A stretch of 64,000 nucleotides of DNA from NCBI RefSeq assembly GCF_019320115.1, contig NC_089598.1, positions 32,507,983 through 32,571,982 on the forward strand, given 5' to 3'. The position numbers and the translations under genes are program-made. This document shows, piece by piece, positions 1 to 10,855 of the stretch (positions are counted from its first letter, which is position 1; every line of letters begins with the position of its first letter). This stretch comes from Miscanthus floridulus (taxonomy: Eukaryota > Streptophyta > Magnoliopsida > Poales > Poaceae). The notes beneath the pieces were generated by a model. That model searched no databases. It had not been told where the DNA came from and saw only the letters and a list, made by a program, of their open reading frames with translations.

Positions 1-11
1 GAAAAAGAATC

Positions 12-203
12 CTATGAAGCCCTTTGGACAGGCACCTCCGACGAGAACCCTGGATCCACTGCATGCAAGTCTGTGTCTAAATGGAGGTGGGTGGTGGCTA
101 GGGCTAACGTAGCCCCATTGCGAAGGCCATGCGTCACTACCTCCCGGATCTGCATCGGTAGAGCACAAACGCGCTCAAGTAAGTTTGGCCCTGCCGACAG
201 CAC
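12..203 (-). pseudogene. gag-like retroelement protein, C-terminal fragment
   Basis: The minus-strand reading contains GATLALATTHLHLDTDL and DPGFSSEVP. The same pattern (GATMVLATAQLQIG, then a GFPPG motif) occurs near the end of the plus-strand gag-like pseudogene at 1462-3485, so the two are related. This region normally follows the coiled coil in the grass 'putative gypsy type transposon' family (PF04195 group), thought to be retroelement-encoded. Only about 60 residues remain and the upstream part is not recognisable. Orientation is opposite to the neighbouring copy, so this is a second element or an inverted duplicate. Family assignment is from pattern recognition only. Confidence 0.5.
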
Positions 204-355
204 GAACGCGGCGTTCAGCTACTCCATGATAGTTAAAAGAGCAAGAATGAGAAAAATGTACCAATTAATAAGGTATAGTGCCACACAAAACAAGAAGATA
301 TGGTAATGATAATGCCTTACCAACATGTTGTGCCTATGCTTAACCCACTACGACT

Positions 356-500
356 TTAGTTGTGGCCGTCTCCCTCGGTTGCGGCGAGTGCAATCTCCAC
401 AGCGGAGAGGCACAATTGCAGCCGCTCTGCCTCTCGGTTCTCCATGCAGAGAGCCTGCCTAGTCACGTCCGGGTACCACACCATCATCTCCTCCCTTGGA
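356..500 (-). pseudogene. possible Glu/Arg/Ala-rich coding remnant
   Basis: An open minus-strand stretch without an ATG ends in TAA at 356-358. It reads as a charged, helix-prone segment (for example TRQALCMENREAERLQLC) ending in GDGHN. It may be an exon or the tail of the gag-like fragment at 12-203, but no domain is recognisable and chance is a real alternative. Confidence 0.2.
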
Positions 501-779
501 TTCTTCTCTGCTGATATGGTTCAAGCTTGAAGAACAAGGTCCTAGGGAGGAGGCGAGTAGGAAATGTGAGTTCGTAAGGTTACAAGGCAACTGTACTGAT
601 TCCTCTATTTTTATAGCAGGGGGACGTGCACTGTCGATGGACCCAAATTCTAGTAGATGATGGGCGATAGCAGGAGGTAAGGTGAGGCCACATCTCCACG
701 ATCTCTGAGGAGCATGCCTTTTGAGAAATACACATCAAGAAACAAGCCACTAAAATAGAGCAGCCAGATAGTTGTTCAT

Positions 780-1215
780 ATTTTATTGAACTCACAAGAA
801 AGTCTGGATGCGGCACATTTGATCTCATCGGACACTATATAGTACAGAGTTGTGAGTAAAACTATTGCCAATGGAGTGCACTTGGTCACAACATTTGTAT
901 CAATAGTAGTAGTCATGAGTGGCTTTGATCAATGTTAAACCCAACTCGTCTTATTTTTGTGTATTTGATAAGATTTGTTGAACTTGCAAGAACCATCCAT
1001 CAAAGATAATTTTATTCAGAATTCAGTTTTTATAATCTGATGCGTGCCTCTACAAACCAAGAGAAATTAAAGTAAGTCCCTAGTTTGTCGCTCAACTGTC
1101 GTGACTACTTGGATTAGACCGCACTATCTATACTTCACACGATCACACAAGGTCTGGTCGTCTGAAATCTTGACTACCCAAATGACATGCTCCTACATTC
1201 TTGAGCAGGCACGCA
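780..1215 (+). repeat. diverged LTR-like repeat, left copy
   Basis: Several blocks match the plus-strand sequence at 3490-4640 in the same orientation. Examples are TAGTAGTCATGA at about 908 versus 3500, a CTCAACTGT...TTGGATT block at about 1092 versus 3967, and the run from about 1128 to 1186 versus 4538 to 4598. The copies flank the gag-like pseudogene at 1462-3485, as old LTRs would. Similarity is patchy with large indels, one block (about 790-830) is out of order, and TG/CA ends are not clear. Confidence 0.4.
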
Positions 1216-1461
1216 TGTGTGGGTGGCATCAGTAGCCTGTTATAGTAGGGGACGTTGCCTCCTAGCCCATCGCATTGACAGGACAAGGCAAAGCGTCGTC
1301 GCCCACCCATGCAAATGTCTTAGTCATGGGGTGGTCGATCGGCCCCAAACTATAGCATCAGAGACAAGGGCACATGAGAGAAGGTTATCCCTACTACCAT
1401 CTCTCTCTAGAGCTCCTGATTCAATCCCAAAGCTTTTGCCTTCCACCCTACTGCATCGCCA

Positions 1462-3485
1462 ATGCCTCCTGCCAGGACCATGGCAAAGTGGATGAGGTCA
1501 TTTGTTGACTAGGCTGAGTTTGACTAGTTACGAGAGAGGGGGTGATGCTGGAGGCTACCAAGGAGCTCAGGTGGAGAGTCCCAGCAAGAAGCGAAGTGGA
1601 GCTGAGGCCGAAGGAAAATGAGGCCATCTCTTTTGTCCCTTTCCACGTTCTTGTGTTCAGGCTGCCAGCGTACCCCTTACTAAGGTGGTTGCACTACTAC
1701 TACAGGCTCCACCTCCATGACTTAACCCTAGAGGGGCTCCTCCACCTCTCGGTCTTCATCATGTTGTGCGAGGGCTTCCTAGGAATATCTACCCATTATG
1801 ATCTATGGTGGTTTCTTTTCTAGGTGGTTCTATCAGCGTCGTCTTGGCACCATCATTGCCCAATGGGGGTGCATCGAACAAAGTTTGTCCTAGGTTGGAG
1901 GAGCGCTACCAAAGCCTTGACCACCACTATGTCGTAGACCTAGATTGGGGGCATAGGTGGCTCTATGTCCCCAATAACGAGCGGTCATCGCTACTGACTT
2001 TTTCTCATGACCGGCTATGTCCTGACATGCCGAAATCATGGTCGGGGCCACCAACCCTATTGGAACCATAGCATTTGCGCTTATTGCTAGATGTGATCGA
2101 GGATTTGAAGGACCGGAGACTGACGGCACTGAGGGTGATTTGTACATTCTTCAGCCATCGGGTCCCTCCCCTTGAAGATGAGGGGCCACCCTCAGTGGGA
2201 GTTCTAGGGCGTGATGGACCCTACAATTGAGTCGAGCATCCCCATCCACTTGAAGGAGGTAGACAATCTGATGATGACAGCTATTTGAGTGTCCATGTAG
2301 GATTGTGGAGATGGGGACACCCCAGATGCCTTCCATGCCGACAATCCTCCTTCGATAGATGGACTTCTCATCGGTGTGGTCTCTAACCCACCACCAGTAC
2401 CCCCTTCGAAGGTGGATCACCACCATACCGCTATTGATGTTGTTTATCTCCATTTAACTAGAATATGCGAGCAATGCTCACACTATCTAGTATGTGTTCA
2501 TGCTGTTTAATTTAACTAGTATTTGGAATGTGCCTACTTTCTCAACAGGTTCACTAGTATGTGTTTGTTGGCCCTAGAGCCTAGTTCTTCATCTGTGGTC
2601 ATGCTCAGAAAGCGTCTCTGTGAGGCATCCATCGATTGGGGAAGCCACCTGCGATTCCGTGCCATGCTATGCTGGCCAGTTAGCTATAAGTCATTTTGCA
2701 TTCTCAATCCGATCGCTCTCCCCCTTATCCTATATGGGCTTGAACTTGGCTTGCATTGTGCAGTGCTTTCTCCATGACGGCGCCATCCTTGGTCGTGGGG
2801 CTTCCCCCTGGTGTTGCTGGAGAGTCATCCCATCTTCGCTCACTACCACCGAGCCCATGTGTCCCCACACAGTCCTCTGGTTCTGAAGTGGGCGAATCAT
2901 TAGAATAGCGTGAATACTTAGATGACATAGACTACCATTAATTATTCAAGGATTACCACAAGGTCCAATCATTGTTGTCCTCGTCCAAGCTGAACATCGA
3001 GATGCTACACAGTGAGCTGGACGCCGCCCACGACGCACTTCAAGTTTTCGAGAATGAGGCCTCCTAGGCGCGAGCCAACTAGGCGATGGTCAAGGAGCAG
3101 TCCCATAACATGATGCACCTTCTTATGGAACTAAGGACATGGCCTGCAGCTATGCACGAAAGCTGCCTGTGACATGGCCTGCAGCTATGGAAACAACAGA
3201 CAATTCGGTTGTCGCAGAGGAGCGCCTCCGAGTGTTGTCGGTCCACCTTTGAACCATCGTGACCAAAGCCATTCATCAGGGGGCTACCATGGTGCTAGCC
3301 ACTGCCCAGCTTCAGATTGGCATAGTGGTGAACGTCCGGGTGGCAAAGCAGGGTTTTCCACCAGGATTGAAGGATGATGCATTGCTAATCTAGTCGAGAG
3401 TTTGAGCCGGCCACTAACACCATCTTAGCGAAGGTGGATGTGGAGTTGATCCTGCATGCCAGCCTTGACCCTATCTATGGGACAC
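1462..3485 (+). pseudogene. gag-like 'putative gypsy type transposon' protein, decayed
   Basis: The clearest part (1542-1823) reads VPFHVLVFRLPAYPLLRWL, then YYYRLHLHDLTLEGLLHLS and CEGFLGI. This is the hallmark of the plant putative gypsy-type transposon domain (PF04195), carried by non-autonomous LTR elements in grasses. A possible start is the ATG at 1462 (MPPARTMAKW), followed by in-frame stops. Downstream pieces in shifting frames include a coiled coil around 2950-3120 (KLNIEMLHSELDAAHDALQ) and the GATMVLATAQL region at about 3285. No protease, RT or integrase is present between the flanking repeats, so it was probably mobilised in trans. The frame is broken many times. Confidence 0.6.
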
Positions 3486-3489
3486 ATCA

Positions 3490-4640
3490 GTAGTATTAGT
3501 AGTCATGAATAGGTTTGATCTGTGGAACGCCCTTACAAATATGTGAACTCTTATTTGCATGTTGGTGTTAACTTTTGTTGAACTTTGTATTAGGTGGGTT
3601 AAACTCTATTGAGCATGGTGTAGCTCAGGTCCTTTGGTCATCTTGTAGCTAGTTTGTAGCCCCTATTGATTGCTTCTCACTACAAATTTCTTTCTAGTTG
3701 TCTTTGATCTGATTTATAATATGCTAAACATTCATAACTACCTTTGATCTCTATTGAGGCCAAATCGTGTCTTCAATAAAATTTGTTGACCTTGAAACAA
3801 CCATGTAGTGAGGAGTTCATCTGAACAAGTCTCGCCTCAATCTAATACAGAACGGAGGAGCCATAGCTATTGACTTTTACTGTGAACGCAAGAAAGTTCA
3901 CCCGCTGAGTATTTGATCTCGTAGGATAGAATAAAGTGTCATATGGAGTAGCAATTAGTATGCCCCTCAACTGTTGTGATTGCTTGGATTGGAGTGAAAT
4001 AAGTATAGAAAAGACCTATCACTACCGCACCAGGCATTTAGGTGTCAAGTGTGTCAAGCTTTCCTGCTGCATTCGCTTCACTCTCGTCCACTTCCCTCAT
4101 CTAATAGCATTGCATCAATCGCTTACAATCTAGCTCCCCCTTCCCTCACCCATTTGCATTTTCCCAACCTTCTCGCTCATAACTTTTCCCCTAACCACGT
4201 CCCACTATGATATTAGATGAAATGACGTTTACCTGTTTCTTATAAACCGTTTGTTCACCTGATAGTGTGAGCAACGTAAATTTGAACGGGCCAGACATGT
4301 AACTCTTGTACACATCTATGAGTAGAACTTTTGCCTGATCGACTGTGCTACAAATAGGAGCTGCACCATCTATGGCTGCATGCATGAAGTAGTACGGTTT
4401 TGGATTCCTGAAGCAATAGCTTCAAACTCAACCGAGGGTGTGTAGACGACCAAAACCTATGAAACAATGTAGCCATCTCTAGCTAGCTACTGCCCATCAT
4501 CTGCTGTGAGCCTATGACTGTTTGGAATGGACTACACTATATACTTCATCGGATGATAGAAGGTCCAACCATCTAAAATATTCACTACTCGGATAGTACT
4601 AGTAATAATGAACATCATACGGTCATGTCAGAAGCCTGTT
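3490..4640 (+). repeat. diverged LTR-like repeat, right copy
   Basis: This is the partner of the repeat at 780-1215. It is longer because about 550 bases between roughly 3975 and 4535 have no counterpart on the left, which suggests an insertion here or a deletion there. It directly follows the gag-like pseudogene. A short similar stretch (GCCTGTT near 4633 and 1233) suggests the homology runs to about 4640. Confidence 0.4.
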
Positions 4641-5019
4641 CTAGCCCTGGCGTCCCTGTGTGTACAAAGCCAGGCCACACTCCCCCCTTGCATTGCCAAA
4701 ATCCCTAGCCTCGCACTGCCTCACAAAGTCCCCACCTCTGCCTCCCCATCGGTTCCCATGAAGGATGTCCCCATAAAGCGCTCCAGGTCCTCCTCGAGAA
4801 ACCGTGGCCAAACTCCAGTCCAAACTTCCTCCAATGCATTGGTGCACCCTGCTTCGATGCCTGTTCATACCATTCTTGACTATTAGTACCCCCACATGCC
4901 ATCTCCTAGGCTACCATTTGTCTCCCAATTGCCCACGACGATGACGTTGACGCCACCAACCCCGGTGGTTCGCTCGCCACTGCCACTCCCGGTGTGGTCC
5001 ACCTCCCAGGATGACATCA
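4641..5019 (+). other. unassigned interval between two retroelements
   Basis: Pro/Ser-rich open frames run on both strands, but none shows a recognisable domain. It lies between the end of the gag-like element and the start of a truncated gypsy pol and may contain scrambled sequence of either. Nothing firm is seen. Confidence 0.3.
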
Positions 5020-5260
5020 CAAAAGGATTAAGAAGGAGTTCACCCCTGAAGATAAGGTGTTACTTTTTAATTCTAGGGTTAAGTTATTCGGGCATGGAAA
5101 ACTTTGGAGCAAATGGGAAGGATCATTCAAGGTGATAAGCACTTCATCACATGGAGCGGTAACACTTCAAAATGATAAAGGTACGTTATTCAAGGTAAAT
5201 GGCCACCATTTCAAGATCTTTATAGAACCTAAAAACCACCTAAGGATTTGGATGAGGTAG
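5020..5260 (+). pseudogene. Ty3/gypsy pol, C-terminal end of integrase
   Basis: The frame reads KRIKKEFTPEDKVLLFNSRV, then KLFGHGKLWSKWEGSF, SSHGAVTLQ and LFKVNGHHFKIFIEP. Basic residues, then 'DKVLLFNSR', 'GKLxSKWEGPF' and 'FKVNG' are characteristic of the C-terminus of plant gypsy integrases, beyond the DDE core. Nothing upstream encodes the rest of pol, so the element is truncated around 5015. It is in the right order and orientation to belong with the PPT and LTR at 8095-9294. Athila-like lineage is a guess. Confidence 0.75.
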
Positions 5261-5568
5261 ATTTCCTGCTTTTACCATAGATTTACACCTCCACCATCCC
5301 CCTTATGTTTCATAACGTGAAAATATACTTTTTGGGATTAGAAACCGTCGTGAGAAACATCACCATGAGAGGATGACATGTGGGGCCAGCTTGCCCCACC
5401 TAGAGGCCGCCCGGCCCACTGTCAGTCCCTCTCGTGCCCGGTCAACTCTCTCGTGTCTTCTAGATCCTTCTTTATTAAAATCCCATAGTTTTTTGACGTA
5501 TTCGGTTTTTCCTCGTTATGAGACATCATATGGTTAGATCTTGACCCCTGTTGCAAGTTGTTCCCCCC

Positions 5569-5576
5569 TATATAAG
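5569..5576 (+). promoter_or_regulatory. TATA-like box upstream of the extra ORF
   Basis: TATATAAG lies 84-91 bases before the ATG at 5660 and is followed by a pyrimidine-rich CTCTCTCC leader. Position and spacing fit a plant core promoter inside the element, downstream of pol. Sequence-only evidence. Confidence 0.4.
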
Positions 5577-5659
5577 TGAGCCTCTACCTGCCTCCATAGC
5601 CATCCCATCAAAGCCTTCTCTCTCCAACAGTAGCAGAGCTCTCCTCCTCTCTAGTTCCC

Positions 5660-6265
5660 ATGGCCAACAAAGAGATCGTCCCCTATGGTTTTGATCCTAG
5701 CAAGTAGCCTGATGTGCTTGTGCTGATCGTCATTCCACCAGAAGTTACTCCCATTCACTCAAGTCAATCTTACTTCACCCAAGCTATCTGTCGTCCGGTG
5801 ATCGCTCCGCCGCCACCATGTCCACTTCTTGAAGGCAAGCCACGCCAACAAGAGCCTCGTCTAGACATCTAGGAGCTAATCATGGTGACAAAGGAGATCA
5901 ACCTCCTTCCTCTGAAGGGACATGAGGTGTTGACTGGAGTGAAGACCAACAAATTTGGAGACGTTACATGTGCAAAATACAAGTTGGTCACCCCTCGTAC
6001 CATCATCGATGGAGTTCGCGCTGTGCCAGATCAGATCAAGGTTATTCCTCCAAATGAGAAGAAGAGGAAGGCGCCATCACCACCTATCCTAGAGGCTGAG
6101 AAGTGTCCAAGGATGACTATTGCTCTCTTAGATAAAAAGATTGAAGACCTCTCCGATGTCATCTATACCCTAGAGCAAAGGATCGATGAAGAACACGTCT
6201 ATCGCAAAAGCCTACAACATGATCTAAATGCTTTGAATCATTTTGTTACTAAGATGAAGAAGTGA
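5660..6265 (+). pseudogene. extra ORF downstream of gypsy pol, coiled-coil C-terminus, two in-frame stops
   Basis: Reading from ATG 5660 (MANKEIVPYG; the context CCATGG is good for plant initiation), one frame runs 202 codons to the stop at 6265, interrupted only by TAG codons near 5705 and 5871. The part from 5882 is uninterrupted. It has a conserved-looking centre (NKFGDVTCAKYKLVTPRTI), a basic KKRKAP patch, and a C-terminal heptad-like segment (IALLDKKIEDLSDVIYTLEQ) that predicts a coiled coil. No enzymatic domain is recognised. It occupies the position of env-like or additional ORFs in plant gypsy elements, but I see no signal peptide or membrane helix. The function is unknown. Confidence 0.5.
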
Positions 6266-7553
6266 GAATTTGGTAGTTAATAATAAGGCATGAGTAGTTA
6301 GGTCAAGTCTTTAAAGATAGTATGTTTAGGTTATTCGCTTAGCTCAGATCGTTAGAATACTGAAGTTTATGCTAGATAGTCAAAAGTTTGTGTTTAGTTT
6401 GTGCTTGTGTAATAAAGTGCCTTATATATTAATGGAGTCCTATTATTATTATCTACTTTATATTTCTTTTGGGTATGTGTTTTGTCTCCACATGTTGTGC
6501 ATAAAGGTATACAGGAAAACAAGTGTGGGGGAGACACACCATGACAACAAGACGGAATTCGATCATGAAAATCATGAAATTCAGAAAGTAATGAGCGAAG
6601 GACCACATCCTAGGAAGCGGGCCTCGAGCAGCCCCTAGAGTAGGCCACCTGGCCTCCTACATGGGCTAGCCAGCCCACCACAGCGCTGATTCACTTCACA
6701 CTTCGTCCACGGTTAGGTTTGAGCCCAATACACTCTATTTTTATATTTTCGCTTTCCATTTCGAACCGAATTGAAAATCACTTAATAAAACAACTTTAAA
6801 ACATGAGGAAAGATTATTTCAGTCACGACTTAAGGTTAGACTCACATAATACTTTTCCTAGAAGTCTTGCTACTGTTGAGAACTTGTTTTTAGGGACCCC
6901 ATGTTACTTAAGTTGTTGTGGAATGAGATATAGTAGAATAATAAAAACTTTATTCTTGATGTCTCGTTATTGGAGAATTTTATTTTAAAAAAAGTAAAAA
7001 GAATATCTACACCTCTCCTTTGTTGTAAGCAATGTCCTACCAGAGCCAAACATAGACTAGAGAAGCCTTCTACATATACTACTTCTCATTATGTTGAGTT
7101 TAGTCAAACCTTGTGACCCTTTTTGAGAAATTTATCATGCTCTCAAGATCAACATCACATACACTCCACATATATTTGCTGCTCCTACACTGGGAGTATG
7201 TAAAAACATGTTTTCCATCCACCCAAAAATATTATACTCCTATATTGGGAGTAGACACAAAAATATGCTTGATAGGATAAATGCTCCAAGTTCTTATAAA
7301 TATCTCTCTTGAAAGGTTTCAATTATAGAAAAAGAGAGACATGGGCTATGCAAAAGTTATTCATAAAAGAAAGAAAGTATTGAAAAAATGGACAAGTGTC
7401 TAAGATATCTAAAACAATGGGTACTCAAATGCCGGTCTGAAAAAACAAGGGAGAGAAAGATGAATAAGATAGCCCATATTTTCTTGCAAAAGTTTTTCAA
7501 GTTTCAAACAAGAGAGATATGTTTCAAAGAGCATAGTAGAATTAGGTTAGCCA

Positions 7554-7635
<82 letters not shown>

Positions 7636-8094
7636 ACACACATGCACATCTTGATCTAAGAGTATGACATTTTCCTCTTTAGATCCTTATTTTGACTTTA
7701 CAATATATGCAATGCAAGTATGTTGTTATATTCATCCTTACCTGACCTCCACATAAGCTTTTAGAAGTAGGCAAAAAGAACGCAAAGTCATCAATGCCTT
7801 ATGAAAATCCAAAAATACCATATATAGAGAGAGATTTTGAGAATAATACCAAAGGAGAAGGTAAGCTATGTTTTGTTTTAAAAAAAATCTTAAAATGTTT
7901 CTCCAATTGACTTGATTGAAGGAAGATGGTGATCTGTTTTAAACTGTTCCATTCTTCAACCGCCCAAAGTTTCATGGAAGACACTTTGAATCCTGCAGAG
8001 CATGTATGAATGGGAATGGTTTTATGTTGATGTCTAGTCCTAAGGTTATGTCTTGAGTAATCCATCCTTTTATCAAGGATGAGTAAAAGCCTAA
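6266..8094 (+). other. long 3' noncoding region of the gypsy element
   Basis: No supportable coding region. It contains an internal GTGTGGGGGAG motif at about 6519 that resembles the true polypurine tract at 8095. A GGCC/GCCC-rich block lies at about 6615-6680, then AT-rich sequence, an (AT)n tract and short repeated words such as ACTGGGAGTA/ATTGGGAGTA near 7190 and 7240. Confidence 0.45.
7556..7633. repeat. (AT)n microsatellite
   Basis: About 78 bases of uninterrupted AT dinucleotides in the 3' region of the gypsy element. The Tyr/Ile-repeat peptide it encodes is an artefact. Confidence 0.97.
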
Positions 8095-8104
8095 GTGTGG
8101 GGGA
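8095..8104 (+). other. polypurine tract of the gypsy element
   Basis: GTGTGGGGGAG followed within a few bases by TTTATTGACG is the classic junction where plus-strand DNA synthesis is primed. It sits directly before the TG that starts the LTR at 8110 and fixes the element as plus strand. Confidence 0.7.
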
Positions 8105-8109
8105 GTTTA

Positions 8110-9294
8110 TTGACGATAGTTAACATTCATCACAAACCATCAATATAACTTGTATAAATGGCTAAAATGGATCACCAATGTAGACTTAGGGGTTTAAACT
8201 AACAAATTCCACGAGTTTTGGTGAATCTGTGTTTCTTGCAGGATTTATTCAGAAAACCACCAAGGAGGACCTATTCGTCAAAGGAAATCATGGAATTCCG
8301 CCACATAATCGATGTGGGAAGACTCTATGAGGCTCTTCACCGATGTTGAGCCCATGCCCCTAATATGTGGGACCGGTCGGCCCCACCTATAGGACGGCCA
8401 ACCTATGGGCCCCCCATGTCAGCCTCCTATTGCTATGTCGGTTCTCCACCACCTTAAGGATTGCATCTCCACCATTTATTCAAGTTGGTTTGATCCCAGG
8501 GCTCAAGATTGGCGCTCTTGCCTATATATACCAGCCTGCACCCCCAGGGCAGATGCTAGAAACCTTAATTCATATGTCCACCAGGATCAGGGCTAGCAAT
8601 CAAGAGAAGATTAGTCCTCAATAGGATCTAGTCTTGTATTAGAGATAGAGAGATAGAGTGAGAGGGAAGAGTTTGGAGGAGTCTCAGCCTGTCGGTGCTC
8701 TCTATGGCTTGTACCCTGGTGGAATCAAGTTTTTCTTGAGCTTGCTTTTTAGATTTCTCTGATAATCGACTTCTAATTTAAGTAAGCATCTTGTTCATAA
8801 TGTTCTTCAGGTTTATGACTCTTTTTTGAGTACTTTAATCCTTATAGCTCCTGGGTTAAAGTAGTATTCATAGTGTAAGTGTGGTGCTTAGACTTGGTAC
8901 TCATGGATGTACCCTATTTTCTAGATCGGTGGTAGTTTGCGAGGGTGACTCTTATAGCCTCATTGAATCCTTTGTAGTCTACCTCCCGTTAGTAGGCCTA
9001 GCAGGACTTTGTTGCTATAGGAAACATACTCTGTCTATGTTTTCTCTAGTAATATTCCTCAAATTGAACAATAGAAGATAAAGCTTACCGAAGTTAGAAC
9101 TCGATGACCTTAGCAGTCTCCTCTACACTCCTATTATCTAGCCTTGATTGTGACGTTGGGATATGTTAGATTTGGTTATTCTCACACACGTTTCCTCAAG
9201 TTCGATATAAAACTGGTACTCCCGGTGAAGTGCTACATCGGTATAATATCCATGTGCTTGTGGATTATTCTGTATGCATTAATTTATACCAACA
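8110..9294 (+). repeat. 3' LTR of the truncated gypsy element
   Basis: It runs from TGACGATAG after the polypurine tract to a probable ATACCAACA end, about 1185 bp. A TATA box (TATATATA, 8523-8530) follows a GGGACCGGTCGGCCCCACC-rich stretch. Leader-like sequence with AGAGATAGAGAG and a polyT/CT-rich region follow. No matching 5' LTR is in the window, so the element has lost its 5' half. The exact 3' end is uncertain by a few bases. Confidence 0.6.
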
Positions 9295-9442
9295 ATCCAC
9301 AGCCCATACCAAAGTGCAACCTTAACAACCATTAACAATTTTTATGGTATGACCTCAAACAAATTTAGAGTAGCACCACATAGATATATATAACTCAAAC
9401 TAGAGTATCAATTAATGGAGCTGTAACCATTACAATTCTAGC
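9295..9442. other. short flank before copia-1
   Basis: No coding signal. It ends in CTAGC (9438-9442), the left copy of the copia-1 target-site duplication. Confidence 0.5.
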
Positions 9443-10839
9443 TGAAGGGACCATGACGCCTAAGAGGGAGGGGGTGAATTAGGCAACTTAAAAATTCTAA
9501 CTCTAAACTATGGCCTCTTTTTCTAACCCTAGCAAAACCTATGCAATAGATAAACTATCTATATGTGCAACTATAGTTTTGCTAGTGTGTTGCTATCTCT
9601 ACCACAAACGTAGTAAAGTAATCAATGTAAATGCGGAAGCTAAAGAGCAAGGTAGAGATATGCAAACTCCCATCGACGACTCCGGTATTTCTACCGAGGT
9701 ATCGAGAAGCGCTCAAGCCTCCCCCTAGTCCTCGTTGGAGCCCCTCGCAAGGAATCCCTCACAAGGGCCAAGCTCTCGGTCAGGTAACTCCATGGATAGC
9801 CTCGGGCCTTTCCCACGCGCAAGTGGGTCTCTGTCGTGCCTTCCGGCAAGCCTCTCCTGGATGCTCCCCGCTGTCTTCACTACCAAGCTTCCGGCCGAAA
9901 TGCCGCGAGCCTTGTTCCCTCCAGCACACGGTGGCGGCCACACCACAAACGCGGTTGGTGTGATCTCGCAAGACTTCAAGCCCCTCTGATGTACAACAAT
10001 GGTGCTCGCAAACACCGAGTGGTAAGAGGTATGCAAACCTCACTAAACACTAGGCCTAAACCTAGAGCAAGCGCATAAGCGGTGGTCTAATCAACCTAAG
10101 CACTTCGCAAAGCACCTACGCTAATCACCTGATGAATCACTAAGCACTATGCAAGTGGAGATCACTAAAATGGTGTATCAATACCCTTGGTATTTTTCCT
10201 CAGCTCCACCTCCCTCAAATGATTGGTTGGGGGTAGTATTTATAAGCCCCACTGAGAAAGTAGCCGTTGGGGTCGTATTCCTGCGAAACTGCTACTGACC
10301 AGACGTTGAATCGTCCTGACCGGACGCATCCGGTCGTCCCGACCATTGAGCCGGTAATATACTGATCGGACGCTGGCCAGCGTCCGGTCGCAGATTTGCC
10401 GCTCTTGAACCTTACTGTGCTTGATCGGACACTGCTGTCCTACATTCGGTCGGTTGCCGCCAGCGTTCGGTCTAGGGTCCGGTCGCCTGTCTGCCGAGCC
10501 ACTTGACCAGTGTCCGGTCGCAGCGTCCGGTTGCTTGTCCAGCGTCCGGTCCAGCATCCGGTCACCACAGTGAGCTCATTTCTTTGCGATCTTGCATACG
10601 GCTTGGTTCCAATCTTCATGCTTGGACTTTTCTTGATCTCTTGGGTCTTCTCTTGTGCTCCTAAGGTCTTGCTTGAGGTGTTGATCATCGGATTATCATG
10701 TCACCTTCGTCCAAGTTACGTCTTGCACCCTATTGAACTACAAAACAAACACTTGCAAATTCATTAGTCCAATTTGGTTGTGTTGCTCATCAAACACCAA
10801 AATCCAAAGTAAATGGGCCTAGGGTCCATTTTCCTTACA
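9443..10839 (-). repeat. copia-1 3' LTR (left copy)
   Basis: It nearly matches 14326-15723. The region 10270-10570 is packed with palindromic GACCGG/CCGGTC words. Copy number of this motif differs between the two LTRs, whereas the rest aligns with few changes. Open frames here on both strands are LTR shadows, not genes. Confidence 0.93.
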
Positions 10840-10855
10840 ATCTCCCCCTTTTTGG
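10840..10855 (-). other. copia-1 polypurine tract
   Basis: In element sense the bases before the 3' LTR read AAAAAGGGGGAGAT, a standard polypurine tract. Confidence 0.85.

Noticed and set aside
7388..7654. ORF ending in an Ile/Tyr repeat
   Set aside because: Half of it is the (AT)n tract. No domain.
9510..10767. Cluster of overlapping ORFs on both strands, repeated at 14391-15651
   Set aside because: They lie wholly in the two copia-1 LTRs. Duplication follows from the LTRs, not from a gene pair.
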